DNA of 64,000 nucleotides from Globodera rostochiensis (GCA_018350325.1 JAEVLN010000001.1:168501-232500), one strand, 5' to 3'. Shown: positions 35,001 through 46,616, counted from the stretch's first letter. A program made the numbers and translations. The notes: generated by a model not told the origin, from the sequence alone.

Positions 35001-38000
35001 GACTGGACGAGGCCGGTGGGGCTACGCAAGCGCAGATGGAGATGAGCAAACGGCGCGAGGCGGAAATGGCCAAAATCCGCTCGGAATTGGTTTTTATATC
35101 ATTTGGGATGAGGCCACGGAGTTTTTTCAGGAAGAACAAAATCTTCATAACGAAGTTTTGCTGCAGGCCATGAAAAAAAAACATGCAGATGCGCTTGCGG
35201 AACTGTCGGAACAGCTGGAGTCGATGAACAAAGCGAGGATGAAGGCGGAGAAGGAACGGCAGCAGAGCGATAGAGAGGTCGATAATGTGCAGGCACAACT
35301 CGACTTCGAAACAAAGGTATTAGAGTCTCGACTCGAGAGTGTCTTCGATGGAAGCCGGCCGGCATCTCACCCTTCTGCAAATTCAGCAACGTCAAAACAA
35401 CGATCGATTGGCCAAACAATTTGAGTCACAACTTTCGGAGCTGCACACAAAAGCGGACGAGCAGAACAGCCAACTGGCCGAACTTCAGGCGTGGAAGAGC
35501 CGAATGCAGACGGACCATTCGGAGGCCATTCGGCAATTGGAGGAGGCCGAGAGCCAACTGAATGCGCTGGGAAGGTTAAAGGCACAGCTGTTGGGGCAGT
35601 TGGAGGAATTGCAGGGACAATTGGATTCAGAAAGTCGGGAGCGTCAAGCAGTAACGGCACAGGTAGGGGAGAAAGGGCCTTTTTGGAAGCGGCAAGACTG
35701 ACTTTGGAGACCATTTGCAGATGTCACAACAGCAAATAGAATGCCTACAATTACAAGAGCAGCTTGAGGAGGGACATGTAGGAGGAGGAAACAAAGGAAA
35801 AATGCCAAAAGTTTATATAATTTGGACAGGAGCAAAGGAGCGAGTTGCAAAGACTTTTGAGCAGGGCAAATGCAGAGACACAGCAATGGCGCGCCAAATA
35901 CGAAGGGGAGGGATTGAGCAGAACGGAGGAATTGGAGGAGCAGAGGAAGAGAATTCTTGTGCTTTCACTTTTCGGGAATTGTCATCTTCAATATTCCCTT
36001 AGGCAAAGTCGCAAGAAGTTCAGCAGCAATTGGAACAGGCAATTGCCAAAATCGTCAGTTTGGAGAAGTATCGGCACAGAATGCAGCAGGAGCTTGAGGA
36101 TGCTCAACTGGACGCAGAAAGAGTTTGGTGATTGATGATTAGGGGCATTTTGCAGCAAGTTGCGTTAAGGCCAACCAAATGGTAAGCCAATTGGAGAAGA
36201 AGCAAAAGGGAGTCGACCGGCTGGTGGAAGAATGGAGCGCAAAGTGTGAGGCATTGACTGCAGAGTTGGAGGCGAGTCAGCGCGAGACGCGGACGGCGGG
36301 AACGGAGGTAGCCGAGAATATGCCGGACTCCACCGACTTATTAGCTTAATCTGACGCTGAGAATATGCCGGACTCCACCGACTTATTAGCTTAATCTGAC
36401 GCTGAGAATATGCCGGACTCCACCGACTTATTAGCTTAATCTGACGCTGAGAATATGCCGGACTCCACCGACTTATTAGCTTAATCTGACGCTGAGAATA
36501 TGCCGGACTCCACCGACTTATTAGCTTAATCTGACGCTGAGAATATGCCGGACTCCACCGACTTATTAGCTTAATCTGACGCTGAGAATATGCCGGACTC
36601 CACCGACTTATTAGCTTAATCTGACGCTGAGAATATGCCGGACTCCACCGACTTATTAGCTTAATCTGACGCTGAGAATATGCCGGACTCCACCGACTTA
36701 TTAGCTTAATCTGACGCTGAGAATATGCCGGACTCCACCGACTTATTAGCTTAATCTGACTGATTACAGAGTCTGTCAAATTAAGATGTTCCGCCTGCGG
36801 ACAGCATTGGATGAGGCCATTGAACAGACCGAGGCACTGCGGCGAGAGAACAAAGCATTGATGTTGGAGCTGAAGGAAGCAACTGAACAGCTGAATGATG
36901 GGGGGAGGGGGGCACACGAATTGGGCAAGGCGAAGCGACGACTGGAGCTGGAGAAGGAGGAGCTGCAACTGGCACTGGAAGATGCCGAAGCGGCATTAGA
37001 GGCGGAAGAGTCCAAAGTGCTCAGGGCACAGGTCGGCAATCTTTTGGTTAGGAATGGGGGGTTTTTTTGGCATTTTTTAGGTTGAGATTTCGCAAATTCG
37101 ATCGGAGATAGAGAAACGCATAGCGGAGAAAGAGGAGGAATTTGAGAACAGCCGCAAAATGAACCAACGAGCTCTAGAGTCGATCCAAGCCAGTTTGGAT
37201 TCGGAGAGTTGGGCCAGGTCGGAGTTGGCCAAGACAAAGAAGAAGCTGGAGAATGACATTGGGGTGACACCGTTTGCTAAAGTTTAATTTAATGGTCTTT
37301 TAGGAGTTGGAACTTTCCTTAGACCAAGCAAATAAAGCCAACGTGGAAGCGCAGAAGCATTTGAAGCGACACCAAGAGCAGATCCGCGAGTTACAGCACC
37401 AAGTGGACGAGGAGCAGCAGCTTAGGGAGCAGGCTCAGGAGCAATGGCAGCTTACGGAAAAGAGGGCCCAAATGGCACTTCAAGAGAAGGAGGAGGCGCT
37501 GATTGAGGCGGAGCAGGTAAAATGCAAGGCGAGGAGCTAAAGTGGAATGTCTTGATTGGTGGGGAATCGGAATGACCAAATTTTGGGTTGGGATCAGGAC
37601 TGCACGTGATTAAAAAAAATCGGTGATCATGGATCCGTGAGGCGTGATCAGTGATCACGGAATCCGTGAGGCGTGATCAATGAATCACGGAATCCGTCAG
37701 GCGTGATCAGTGATCACGGAATCCGTCAGGTGTGATCAGTGATCACGGAATCCGTCAGGTGTGATCAGTGATCACGGCTCCCCAAAAAGGGTGCAATCCG
37801 TGACCGTGCAGCCCTGGTTGGGATGAAGTGGAACGGCCAATTTGAGGCGGAAAGGGCGCGTCGACAGGCGGAGTCGGACGCGCTGGAGTGCCGCGAGAGG
37901 GTAGCCGAAGTGGAAAGCGCGAACACGGCACTGCACACGCACAGACGGCGACTGGAGAACGAGTTGACTCAGGCCAAGGCGGAGCTGGCGGATGCGACGG

Positions 38001-39024
38001 CGGTTCTGCGGGGCGCAGAAGAGACAGAGCGAAGAGCGGCGGCGGATGCGGCACGTCTGGCGGAAGAGCTGCGGCAGGAGCAGGAACACGCGCACAGTCA
38101 GGAGAAGCAGCGCAAGGCCTTGGAACAGCAAGTCAAGGTCTGCCAAAGATTGTTCACAAGTTAAGGCTCTAATAGAATTGAGCAATTGAAGGAGTTGCAG
38201 CACCGTATGGACGAAATGGACACATTGGCGCTGAGGAGTGGGAAGAAAACGATTACAAAAGTATGCTAACTCTGAGAGAAGTAATTCACAATGAGAGAGA
38301 GTGCTTTGTTGTCGCAGTTGGAGCAGCGAATGCGCGATTTGGAGACGGAATTGGAGTCGGAGACGCGGCGCCACACGGACACTCAAAAGGCGTTGAAGTC
38401 GAAGGAGCGGCGAGTGCGCGAGTTGCAATTTCAAGTGGAGGAGGACAAGAAGAGCACAGACAGACTGTACGCGCTAGTTGAGCGACTGCAGCAGAAGTTG
38501 AGGACGTTCAAACGACAAAACGAAGAGACGGTTAGAACGGAGAGTAGGCCATCTCCAGAGAGAAGCAAGTCCCTTGGTTCAGGAACAGCTTGCAAGCCTC
38601 AACCTGAGCAAATACAAACAAATGCAGCACCTTCTGGAGGATGCGGAAGAACGAGCGGAGATTGCGGAGAATTCGCTTTCCAAACTCCGCACCAAAAGCC
38701 GTTCCTCGGCCAATGTGCGCGGCATTGTCGGCTTCGAAGTACGACCTTCCGCCTCATCCGCCGCCGTCCTCCGTTCCGTACGCTTTCTCTTTTCTTCTTT
38801 ATTAGGCTTCGGTTCAGTCCTCCGCCTCCTTTTTGGCCACGCAACTTTTGTCTTCCAACACTTTGGACAATCGTTCCTTTGGCGGCGGAGTGGCGAAAGC
38901 GGAGCCTTCGACCGCCAATTTGCTGAGCAAATCTATCCACGAAGAGGAGGGGGAGGAGGAAGAGGAAAAGGAAGAGGAGGGGGAAAAGGAAGAGGAGGGA
39001 GAAGAGGAGGAGGAGCGGGATTAG
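29030..39024 (+). CDS. Muscle (class II) myosin heavy chain
   Basis: About 30 exons join in frame from the ATG at 29030 to the stop at 39024. First exons: 29030-29098, 29150-29357, 29418-29500, 29567-29602, 29648-29696, 29758-29897, 29997-30141, 30196-30300, then from 30345. Motor landmarks in order: SH3-like start with [21 protein letters not shown]-loop [13 protein letters not shown], switch [11 protein letters not shown], switch [10 protein letters not shown], actin-binding [13 protein letters not shown], and converter [18 protein letters not shown]. The neck (IQ) region is at about 32480-32640. The remainder is the coiled-coil rod, ending in [20 protein letters not shown]. The C-terminus is an unusual Glu-rich tail (about 38936-39024). 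It forms thick filaments of body-wall or pharyngeal muscle; which myo/unc-54 paralogue is not decided. Intron 31834-31886 is GC-AG. Three introns are expanded by minisatellites. Confidence 0.93.
32965..34010. repeat. Minisatellite in a myosin rod intron
   Basis: The first part (about 32980-33150) has units of GGGGATTTGATCAAGAGGG type. From about 33190 to 33995 the unit is about 42-46 bp, based on GATGGTTGAAGTTGGGGATC plus AAGAGGATGGGGGGAGG and a G run, roughly 19 copies. It lies between coding exons ending near 32956 and starting at 34180, so it is intronic. The plus strand is strongly G-rich and C-poor. Confidence 0.92.
36314..36760. repeat. 45-bp minisatellite in a myosin intron, 10 near-identical copies
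   Basis: Ten copies of a 45-bp unit beginning GAGAATATGCCGGACTCCAC and ending in TTAATCTGACGCT, starting at 36314 and every 45 bp to 36719. Copies look identical except that the last ends early. The flanking donor (GAG|GTAGCC) and acceptor (AATTAAG|ATGTTC at 36785/36786) put the array wholly within one intron. Near-identity suggests recent expansion or active homogenisation. Confidence 0.95.
37650..37780. repeat. 29-bp tandem repeat of overlapping palindromes in a myosin intron
   Basis: Five copies of a 29-30-bp unit with GATCACGGAATCCGTCAGG, repeating at 37654, 37684, 37713, 37742 and 37771. Each junction contains GTGATCAGTGATCAC, a palindrome, so the array can form repeated hairpins. It lies in the intron after the exon ending near 37515. 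Confidence 0.85.
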
Positions 39025-39232
39025 AAATGGAAGCTGAAGCCTGAATGAAAAGCGGCGATTGCCCAAATTCGCTCCCATTCCTGCTTCTTCACTTTTGCTC
39101 GTCTGCCATTCCGCGACATTTCCATAATAATTCATTAAATTGACGATCGATTGATTTCCAATGAATTGATAGAATGTCAAAATTTATTAAAATGCAATGA
39201 AAGGAAATAAAAAGGAAGAAGGAATTGGAGTC

Positions 39233-40340
39233 CGGCAACTGAAGTCTCCAGTGATTGAGAAAGGCGCTTCATCCCCCCCCCCTTTCCTATGATGCCATTG
39301 CCGGTGTGCGTTCGTAATCCGGCAACTGAAGTCTCCAGTGATTGAGAAAGGCGCTTCATCCCCCCCCCTTTGCTATGATGCCATTGCCGGAGTGCGTTCG
39401 TAACCCGGCAACTGAAGTCTCCAGTGATTGAGAAAGGCGCTTCATCCCCCCCCCCCTTTGCTATGATGCCATTGCCGGTGTGCGTTCGTAATCCGGCAAC
39501 TGAAGTCTCCAGTGATTGAGAAAGGCGCTTCATCCCCCCCCCCTTTGCTATGATGCCATTGCCGGAGTGCGTTCGTAACCCGGCAACTGAAGTCTCCAGT
39601 GATTGAGAAAGGCGCTTCATCCCCCCCCCCTTTGCTATGATGCCATTGCCGGTGTGCGTTCGTAATCCGGCAACTGAAGTCTCCAGTGATTGAGAAAGGC
39701 GCTTCATCCCCCCCCCCTTTCCTATGATGCCATTGCCGGAGTGCGTTCGTAACCCGGCAACTGAAGTCTCCAGTGATTGAGAAAGGCGCTTCATCCCCCC
39801 CCCTTTCCTATGATGCCATTGCCGGTGTGCGTTCGTAATCCGGCAACTGAAGTCTCCAGTGATTGAGAAAGGCGCTTCATCCCCCCCCCCTTTGCTATGA
39901 TGCCATTGCCGGAGTGCGTTCGTAACCCGGCAACTGAAGTCTCCAGTGATTGAGAAAGGCGCTTCATCCCCCCCCCCTTTGCTATGATGCCATTGCCGGT
40001 GTGCGTTCGTAATCCGGCAACTGAAGTCTCCAGTGATTGAGAAAGGCGCTTCATCCCCCCCCCCTTTGCTATGATGCCATTGCCGGAGTGCGTTCGTAAC
40101 CCGGCAACTGAAGTCTCCAGTGATTGAGAAAGGCGCTTCATCCCCCCCCCCTTTGCTATGATGCCATTGCCGGTGTGCGTTCGTAATCCGGCAACTGAAG
40201 TCTCCAGTGATTGAGAAAGGCGCTTCATCCCCCCCCCTTTCCTATGATGCCATTGCCGGTGTGCGTTCGTAATCCGGCAACTGAAGTCTCCAGTGATTGA
40301 GAAAGGCGCTTCATCCCCCCCCCCCTTTCCTATGATGCCA
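39233..40340. repeat. 87-bp minisatellite downstream of myosin, about 13 copies
   Basis: Unit of about 87 bp starting CCGGCAACTGAAGTCTCCAG and containing GCGCTTCAT plus a C run (8-10) and CTATGATGCCATTGCC. Two versions (CCGGTGTGCGTTCGTAAT and CCGGAGTGCGTTCGTAAC) alternate through most of the array, a dimeric higher-order pattern. It begins about 210 bp past the myosin stop, so it may overlap the 3' UTR. Its minus-strand open frame repeats a 29-residue unit and is considered spurious. Confidence 0.94.
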
Positions 40341-41110
40341 TTATGAACAACAGGAATTCACTTAGGATAAGTTACTCTGAATGGATTTAAACAAACAAAA
40401 GGCGTTTTTGCAATAATGGAGAATGGCTGAAGACTACGGCTGGCTGCTGGCAGAAACGGGATCCGCCGATCCTCAAACCCCCGCCCCAACTAATGCACTT
40501 CCGAAGGATCCCCCCCCCCCCCGATGCCGCCCAATTTGGACTCATCCCTCCCTCCCTCCCCCCTCACTCATTCTATCCATTTCATTATTCCTTCGGGGCA
40601 TTTACCTCTTCAACCCCCCCCCCCCCCTCCCAATTCATCCGTCCTCCTCCACCCAATCCGTTCCCTCTTCTACCAATTCTTCTTCGTCATCCCTCCCTCC
40701 CCCCCCCGCTCATCTCTCCTTGTGCCGCGGGCATTAATTTGTCTGAAATGGTAAAGCAAAGTAATAAAAAGGGTTTGTTTCTGTGAGTTTTTATGGAAAA
40801 CTCATGGAAATTTCCTGCCAATGTATGCCTTGCCACGGCTCACTTCCGAAATTGGGAGAAGAGTCCATTGGACCTTCCGGGGATAACTCCCCCCCCCCGT
40901 CCATCACACCCTCAACTTCCTACGCTGCAATTGTTTTCTCCATTTTGCACATTTTCTCATTCTTTCCGACTATTTGTTGCATTGCCTCTCTGCCCGGCGG
41001 CGTTGTCAAATTGGTGACTAAAAGAGTGCATGTAAACCCCAAACACATAATTCAATGCCAAATATAAAAATATGGACGAATTTTGTAAAGTTGGTGTTCC
41101 ATTGAATGCG

Positions 41111-41199
41111 CAGGAATGTAACCGGTTTCCGGATTTCCGGACATTTTTGGGTCCGGATTCCGGTTTCTGGACATTTTTTTTCGTCCGGTTACGTCCCTG
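41111..41199. mobile_element. Short MITE with CAGGAATGTAACCGG ends
   Basis: Left end CAGGAATGTAACCGG and right end (reverse complement) CAGGGACGTAACCGG surround CCGGATTTCCGGA-type internal repeats. The 10-bp direct repeat GAATGCGCAG occurs at 41104-41113 and 41200-41209, so the exact target duplication overlaps the first bases of the element. Similar ends occur near 6760 and 48.7 kb. Confidence 0.65.
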
Positions 41200-41705
41200 G
41201 AATGCGCAGTAATCAACGGCAATAAATTAGTTATTTATTATTACCTATTGAAAGTCGCTCCGATGCGGGCAAACTTAATTATCCATTTATTGCCCAATCT
41301 TTATGGGCGGCCGCCAGCCAACGTTTACATAAAGTCCATCACCTTTTACATGAGCAAAATAAAGTAATTTGGCAAAAAAAAAGACAGCAGGAAATGACGG
41401 GGCTCAATTGCCAATCAATGAAACAAATTTTGTATATTTTATTATTCTCAGAAAGGCCACCAAACACTTCTGATGAAATTGGGAGGACAAAATGCCCTGG
41501 GCCAGGCTTTAAAGCCCCAATTTCAGTTGTGTCAGTGGCATTATTTACTGCGAATTGGCACTTTTTCGGCACATTCCTTACTTATCCCTCCCAATTTAAC
41601 GAAGGAATCACCTTTGCTTCTTTCTTTACACTTTCTTTCCTTTTTTGCTTCAAATAATATTACCTAAACTTTGCCGAAAAGGGAATCAGATTTCAAAATG
41701 ATGAC

Positions 41706-42328
41706 CAGTGTTTTCCTGTTCCAACAATTTTGGATCTGTTCCTGTTCCTGTTCCGACCTCGAGAAAGAACAGAACAGAGTAAACTGTTCTTAGACTGTTC
41801 CAAATCAAAATTTTTCCGAGTGAAATTGTCTGAAATTTTAATTGATGATGCATTGGACAAAGGTTCAATCACTTCCTAGTGATGCTCGAGACCTAAATTT
41901 ACCGAGACTTGACCCCGAGACTCGAGATTGACCCCCAAAAACACGAGACTTTTCACGAAAATATTTTAATTTAACTTTATAGGGTTGCTCCCCGACCCCC
42001 TGGGAGCGGGGATGTCGGGGTTGGCCATGTCGAGGGTCGGGGACTACCCAATTTTGGGGCTCGGGGAGCAGCCCTAATTCAACAATTTGGGGGGAGGGGT
42101 GGCGGTGCCGATAGGCGCCGCCGATTTGCAACCATTTTTTGAAGCTTTTTAGAAATGGGAGGGGCCCGGAGAATTTTTTGAAGATTTTGATGGAATTGTC
42201 AAAAAAATTTAACCACTGAGCCAGTGAGATCCTGATGAATTTTTGGAAAATGGATTGAATCTGTTCCTGTTCCTGTGCTGTTCTAAATCCTAGAACAGAA
42301 CAGGCCAAGCTGGAACAGGAAAACACTG
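41706..42328. mobile_element. Second copy of the CAGTGTTTTCCTGTTCC MITE, with internal insertion
   Basis: Both ends match the 7149-7492 element (CAGTGTTTTCCTGTTCC and reverse complement), but the copy is 279 bp longer. The extra interior (about 41860-42240) holds a CGAGACTCGAG-type repeat and a GGCGGTGCCGATAGGCGCC core with a TGGCTCAGTGG tRNA-like A box on the minus strand near 42205-42222. Flanking 8-mers ATGATGAC and GTAAAGAC are diverged (5 of 8 match), suggesting an older insertion. Confidence 0.7.
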
Positions 42329-44005
42329 GTAAAGACATAAAAGTTAACGCTGAAGAGGCAAATTGACCTCACAAATCAGTGCAGCAATAAAGTCATTGTT
42401 CAAATCACGCTGACGTACATTCGCCCCCGCCCCCTCCCATTCAATTATCCCCCCCCCCCCCCCCTCCCGTCTTTGAAAACAATCCCCCCCCCCTCCCCCC
42501 CCCCGCCCCACCCATTTTGGTGCCATTATTTGAGAAGAGTGAATCTGAGCCGCCGCCCCCCCCCCACGACCACGCCCATTCTTCCATTTTATGCACCTTT
42601 TCCCGCCCGTCCGTCCTTGCCGAGCTGTTTTTGTTTTGGTGAGTATAAAACAAATAAATAAATATTTGTCAATTGGGGCAAATTAATTTTCTTTGTTAAA
42701 ACAATCCGTTGACGAAGAAAGAACTCATCGTTTTTGGAAGTTCTTTCCTTTTGGTGCAAATTATCAATTCCACACGAGATGCAATATTTTATAAGCGATC
42801 ACTCCGGACATGACATAGCCAACGGCACTTTCATTTCCGACGACTTCACAAAAATTGATGGGAGAGAAAGACCAATTTTGGAATTTTGGAAGCCCCCGAG
42901 GCAATGTACCAAAAACAGCCCAAAATTTGCATTTCATATTCTTCGCTCTGTTGTGAATACCCAAATGCTCTATTTTCATTTTGTCTTCGCTTTTTAATTC
43001 TTCCTTAGGTAAGTTGGTTGGTTGGCTTTTTAGTTGCTTTGTTTCGTCGGGTGGTGACCAACCAAAAGCGAATTTTTAGCGAATTGGCTAAATTGGGTAT
43101 TTTGTCCTCCGAGTTCAACCCGATAGAATTCCGAATTATCCCCTGGAGGGTTGGTTTTGCTGAGCCGTGCCAGCTAGGACAAAGGGTCTTTTTTATGTTA
43201 TATATCTCAATATACCGTTACCAGGCAAAAGGGTTTTTTTGCTTTTCCGGTAGATTGGATTTGTCCCTTCCGATTGATTATGTCCGACTTTTTGCCGGGA
43301 TGAGTGTGAAGTGTTGGGCGGTGTTGGGGTCATTCCCGGGAATGCCACTGAATTAATTTGCGCGACTTTGCTTCGCAGCAACTTCGTCATGAAATAAATA
43401 TGAATATGAGTTGAAGGCAATGGGCACAAGTGCCCTGGAGGGAAATGTTAAATGGCATTCAATGCAATTTGAAGTGTCTCCCCTCATTTCTTCTGCCAAG
43501 CTTCGTTAAAGAGATTGTTTTCTCAAATAAAACACCCCAAAATTGTCTGTTAGAAGAGGGCTATTTATAGCGTTTCCATCCCTTTTCATTCCATCGTCGC
43601 ACCCTCCTCTCCCCTTAGGGGCCTTTCACTCCCTCGCCCTTTCGAATTGTGCCGAAAACATTTTGAATGAGTGGGGGGGGGGGGGGCAATTGGAATTTGT
43701 CGGAGGAATTGAATTGGTCGGATGGATGACAGCCGAACAGAACGGACGGCGGCTCATGCACCGGCTGGGCCATAAGTCATTTCTCCGATATCGTCGAGTC
43801 GCTGAATTCCCCTCGCCCCGCTTTTTGGTTGGAGGACGGCACAAATCATTGCGAGTAGTGGATTAAATGCACTTCTGCTAATTTCTTGCACTATTTATCG
43901 TGAAATGCCACAATTTCCCCGTCACTTTGGCATTGTTTTACCAAATGTACGATTTTAGCGACCACGACATCCATCCCTTCGCCCGTCGTTCCCCTCGCAG
44001 CAGCA

Positions 44006-44519
44006 ATGATCAGTCCGAGTGCTATTCAATTCCCGACCAATTCGCGCCTTTCCGCTTTGTTCCTCGCCATTCTTGGCTTTGCAATTACAGTAAACAGCCA
44101 AATATTGTGTGCGTTTTCAAATTTGAATTTTTTTGAATTTTACGCTTCTCTCCCCAGTGTCTGATTCTGACGACAAACGAAACGCTTTTGGCAGAGAGTT
44201 CCTTTCCTTCGGCAAACGGATTCCTAACTCCGAAGAAAGCTTCCGACGTGACTTTATGGCATTTGGGAAGCGTTCTCCAAACGAGGAGCCCTTTCAACGC
44301 GACTTTATGGCATTTGGGAAGAGAGCTGCGCCCTCCGATCACTTTCAAAGGGATTTTATGGCGTTCGGCAAAAGAGTGCCGGACGGTTTCCAGAGGGAAT
44401 TCATGACATTTGGGAAGAGGAGTGGGACTTCATTCGATAGGGATTTCATGTCATTTGGGAGAAGGTATGCAAAGACATCGAAAGCCCATAAATGCGTTGA
44501 TGATTCAGAAAATGACTGA
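44006..44519 (+). CDS. nlp-13: Neuropeptide precursor with six (D/E)F(M/L)xFG-amide peptides (nlp-13-like)
   Basis: Two exons: 44006-44108 (start ATG 44006, hydrophobic leader LSALFLAILGFAITVNS) and 44158-44519. The mature part holds six peptides separated by dibasic KR or RR sites, each ending in Gly for C-terminal amidation: NAFGREFLSFG, IPNSEESFRRDFMAFG, SPNEEPFQRDFMAFG, AAPSDHFQRDFMAFG, VPDGFQREFMTFG and SGTSFDRDFMSFG. The C. elegans nlp-13 peptides, as I recall them, end RDIMSFG-amide; here the Ile is Phe, giving (D/E)FM(A/S/T)FG. This repeat structure and dibasic spacing mark a secretory-pathway precursor acting through peptide GPCRs. A donor GTATGC at about 44465 allows an alternative last exon after the sixth peptide. 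The symbol is by similarity of the motif only. Confidence 0.85.
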
Positions 44520-45636
44520 CGTAGGAGAAGCGAAAGAGACGGCCGATGACAGTTGCTGAACTCCAAAGGTTGTTGAACGTACTGAACATGACGGACGGAT
44601 GGACGGGCAGTCCTTATTTTGTTCAACCCTTTGTTCACGAGGCACCCAAACATCTCATGTTCATTAGTCCGCGAATAATCACAAATGATTTCTTCTGACC
44701 CTCTCCACACTTCAACCTGTGGTCCATCAATATTTGAAATGAGACGGAAGAGGAATAAAATGAAATATGTTGGGGAATGAAAATGAAGCATAAACAGCTG
44801 ATAGGAAGAAGATGAAGGATTGCTTTACGGGGATTGTTTTGATCTGACCGATAAATACTGATCAATGACCGATGGCGTCAGCCGCTGCTGGCGTTTTCTG
44901 TGTATAGTAGAGGTAACTAACTCTTCCGCCGCAGCAACAGCCCATTTGTCCAGAAAAGTTAGTGAGAAGAAGCCCCCTAATTGGTCTCAAAATGGAGACA
45001 AAGAGCAGCAAATTGTAATAATGGTATCTTATTGAGGAAAAGCATTTATAGTCCTCATTAAATCACTGCACAATCAATGATGGCCATCCATCCAACCAAC
45101 TTTTCATTGTCTCCCTCTAATCTCTTCATTCAACTAACACAAGTGTCTCGCTTGAAAGTTGGACGAAGACGACAATAAAAAGCGATCAATTGGCGGCTGA
45201 AAATGAAAATCGATCGCCATAGGCAATCAAATTAAAGTATTTTGATCGGACATTTGGACCAACTTTTTAATTTTGATAGGACTTCACAATGAGGACACAA
45301 TGGGATCAACCAGAGACGCCGGTTCGATGCCGGGGCGGGAGGAGTTTGGGCAATATTGCGCGAAAAAGAGGTAACACGAGACCCCCCCCCCTAAAAGTGA
45401 AGCAGAATTTGCAAAAAAAATCGTATTTTTGAAACAAAATAGCAATACAAATGGAAAAGGTAGCCTTAAAAATCGACAATGAAAATTTGTGGAACTTAAA
45501 ACCAAAATTTTTTAGTGAATTTCAAAAAACTCGGTCTCGAGTCTCGGTGTCATTTCTCGGTCTCGAGTCTCGGTGTCATTTCTCGGTCTCGAGTCTTGGT
45601 AAATTTTGGGTCTCGTGCAGCACTAGTGGTAACCAA
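44520..45636. other. Intergenic, with the right end of a repeat element
   Basis: No gene seen. At 45600-45625 the sequence GGTCTCGTGCAGCACTA is the right end of an element like the one at 45637-46605; its left end was not found. CGAGTCTCGG-type repeats at 45520-45600 belong to the same family. Confidence 0.45.
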
Positions 45637-46605
45637 TAGTGCTGCACGAGACCCAAAATTTCTCGATACTCGAGACTCGAGCCCGAGCCCGATATTTTAC
45701 ATTGAGCCCGAGCCCGAGACCCAAAAAACCCGAGACTTTTCTCGAGTCGATACTCGATATCAAGACTTTTTTCGTAAAATTTTTAATTACTTCAAAAATG
45801 TCATAATTTGCTATGAAAACGTCAATTTTAGACCAAATCTAATGATTTTTATCTTGATTTTGACTAAAAATAATCGGTTTAAAAGTAAAGATGGTGTGCC
45901 CAGAATTTTTGTTTTTAGGGGGGTGTATTTTTCCCTTTTTATTGCGTTTTTGATAAGGAGTTTTCGAAAAAATGTTCGGGTTTTAGGGATAAATTTTCCG
46001 TTTTTATTGCATTTAAGCAAATTTTTTTGAGAATTCTGCTTTACTTCTGGGAGGGGGGGAGGAGTCGGCAGTGCCGACAGGCACCACCGAGAAAATTTTG
46101 AATTTTGAATTTGTTTTGTTAAGAGATTTTTCAATCAAAATTTAAAAAACACGGTAGCTTTATTTTTTGAAAAATGGGGGGGGGGGGGCACACACCATCT
46201 TTAGAACTAAATTTGTAAAAAAAACCAATATAAGGTTTTCTGCGTGATGTGTTTTGTTTTTTGACTAAGAATCTGTAAAAAGAGTAATTATAAGTATTTA
46301 ATTAAAAGAATACAAAAGGGTGTTCCAATCGGGGATAGAACCTCTAATAAGGAAAATACGAAACAGAGTTTAACCACTAAGCCACAGGAGATTTAAAGGA
46401 AACGTTGTGCAAAAGATTAATTATGCATTTTTTAAATAAGCTCAGAACTATGATGAATTTTCACCAAAAATGCCATCTTTACCAGTGTAAAAAAGTCTCG
46501 TAAATCGAGACTAAATACGCGAGACTAGAGCCCGAGCCCGAGACCCAAAAAACCCGAGACTTTTCTCGAGTCGATACTCGATATCGAGACTCTCGTGCAG
46601 CACTA
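45637..46605. mobile_element. TIR element with TAGTGCTGCACGAGAC ends
   Basis: Left end TAGTGCTGCACGAGAC and right end GTCTCTCGTGCAGCACTA (reverse complement TAGTGCTGCACGAGAGAC) are inverted, followed inside by CGATACTCGAG/GAGCCCGAG repeats in both orientations. The direct repeat GTGGTAACCAA flanks it (45626-45636 and 46606-46616). The interior contains a degenerate GGCGGTGCC core near 46066 and a tRNA-like SINE head near 46320-46392. No transposase seen. Confidence 0.75.
46320..46392 (-). repeat. tRNA-derived SINE head (relic)
   Basis: On the minus strand there is an A box TGGCTTAGTGG and, about 40 bases later, a B box GGTTCTATCCC, close to the Pol III consensus TRGCNNAGYGG / GGTTCGANTCC. 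The acceptor stem does not pair, so it is not a functional tRNA. A related A box (TGGCTCAGTGG) occurs on the minus strand near 42205-42222. Confidence 0.5.
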
Positions 46606-46616
46606 GTGGTAACCAA

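Larger units (their letters stand above)
40341..44005. other. Intergenic region with MITEs, no gene seen
   Basis: Poly-C runs at 40510-40522, 40614-40627 and 42449-42464. Two transposon copies (41111-41199 and 41706-42328) are listed separately. Open frames at 42734-42997 and 43018-43356 show no recognised domain or convincing splice signals. Confidence 0.45.

Noticed and set aside
39177..40228. Minus-strand 29-residue repeat protein
   Set aside because: The frame simply follows the 87-bp array; no start context, splice sites or unique domain.
42734..43356. Two open frames of 87 and 112 residues
   Set aside because: No recognisable motif, no convincing splice partners, and ordinary length for chance frames in this composition.
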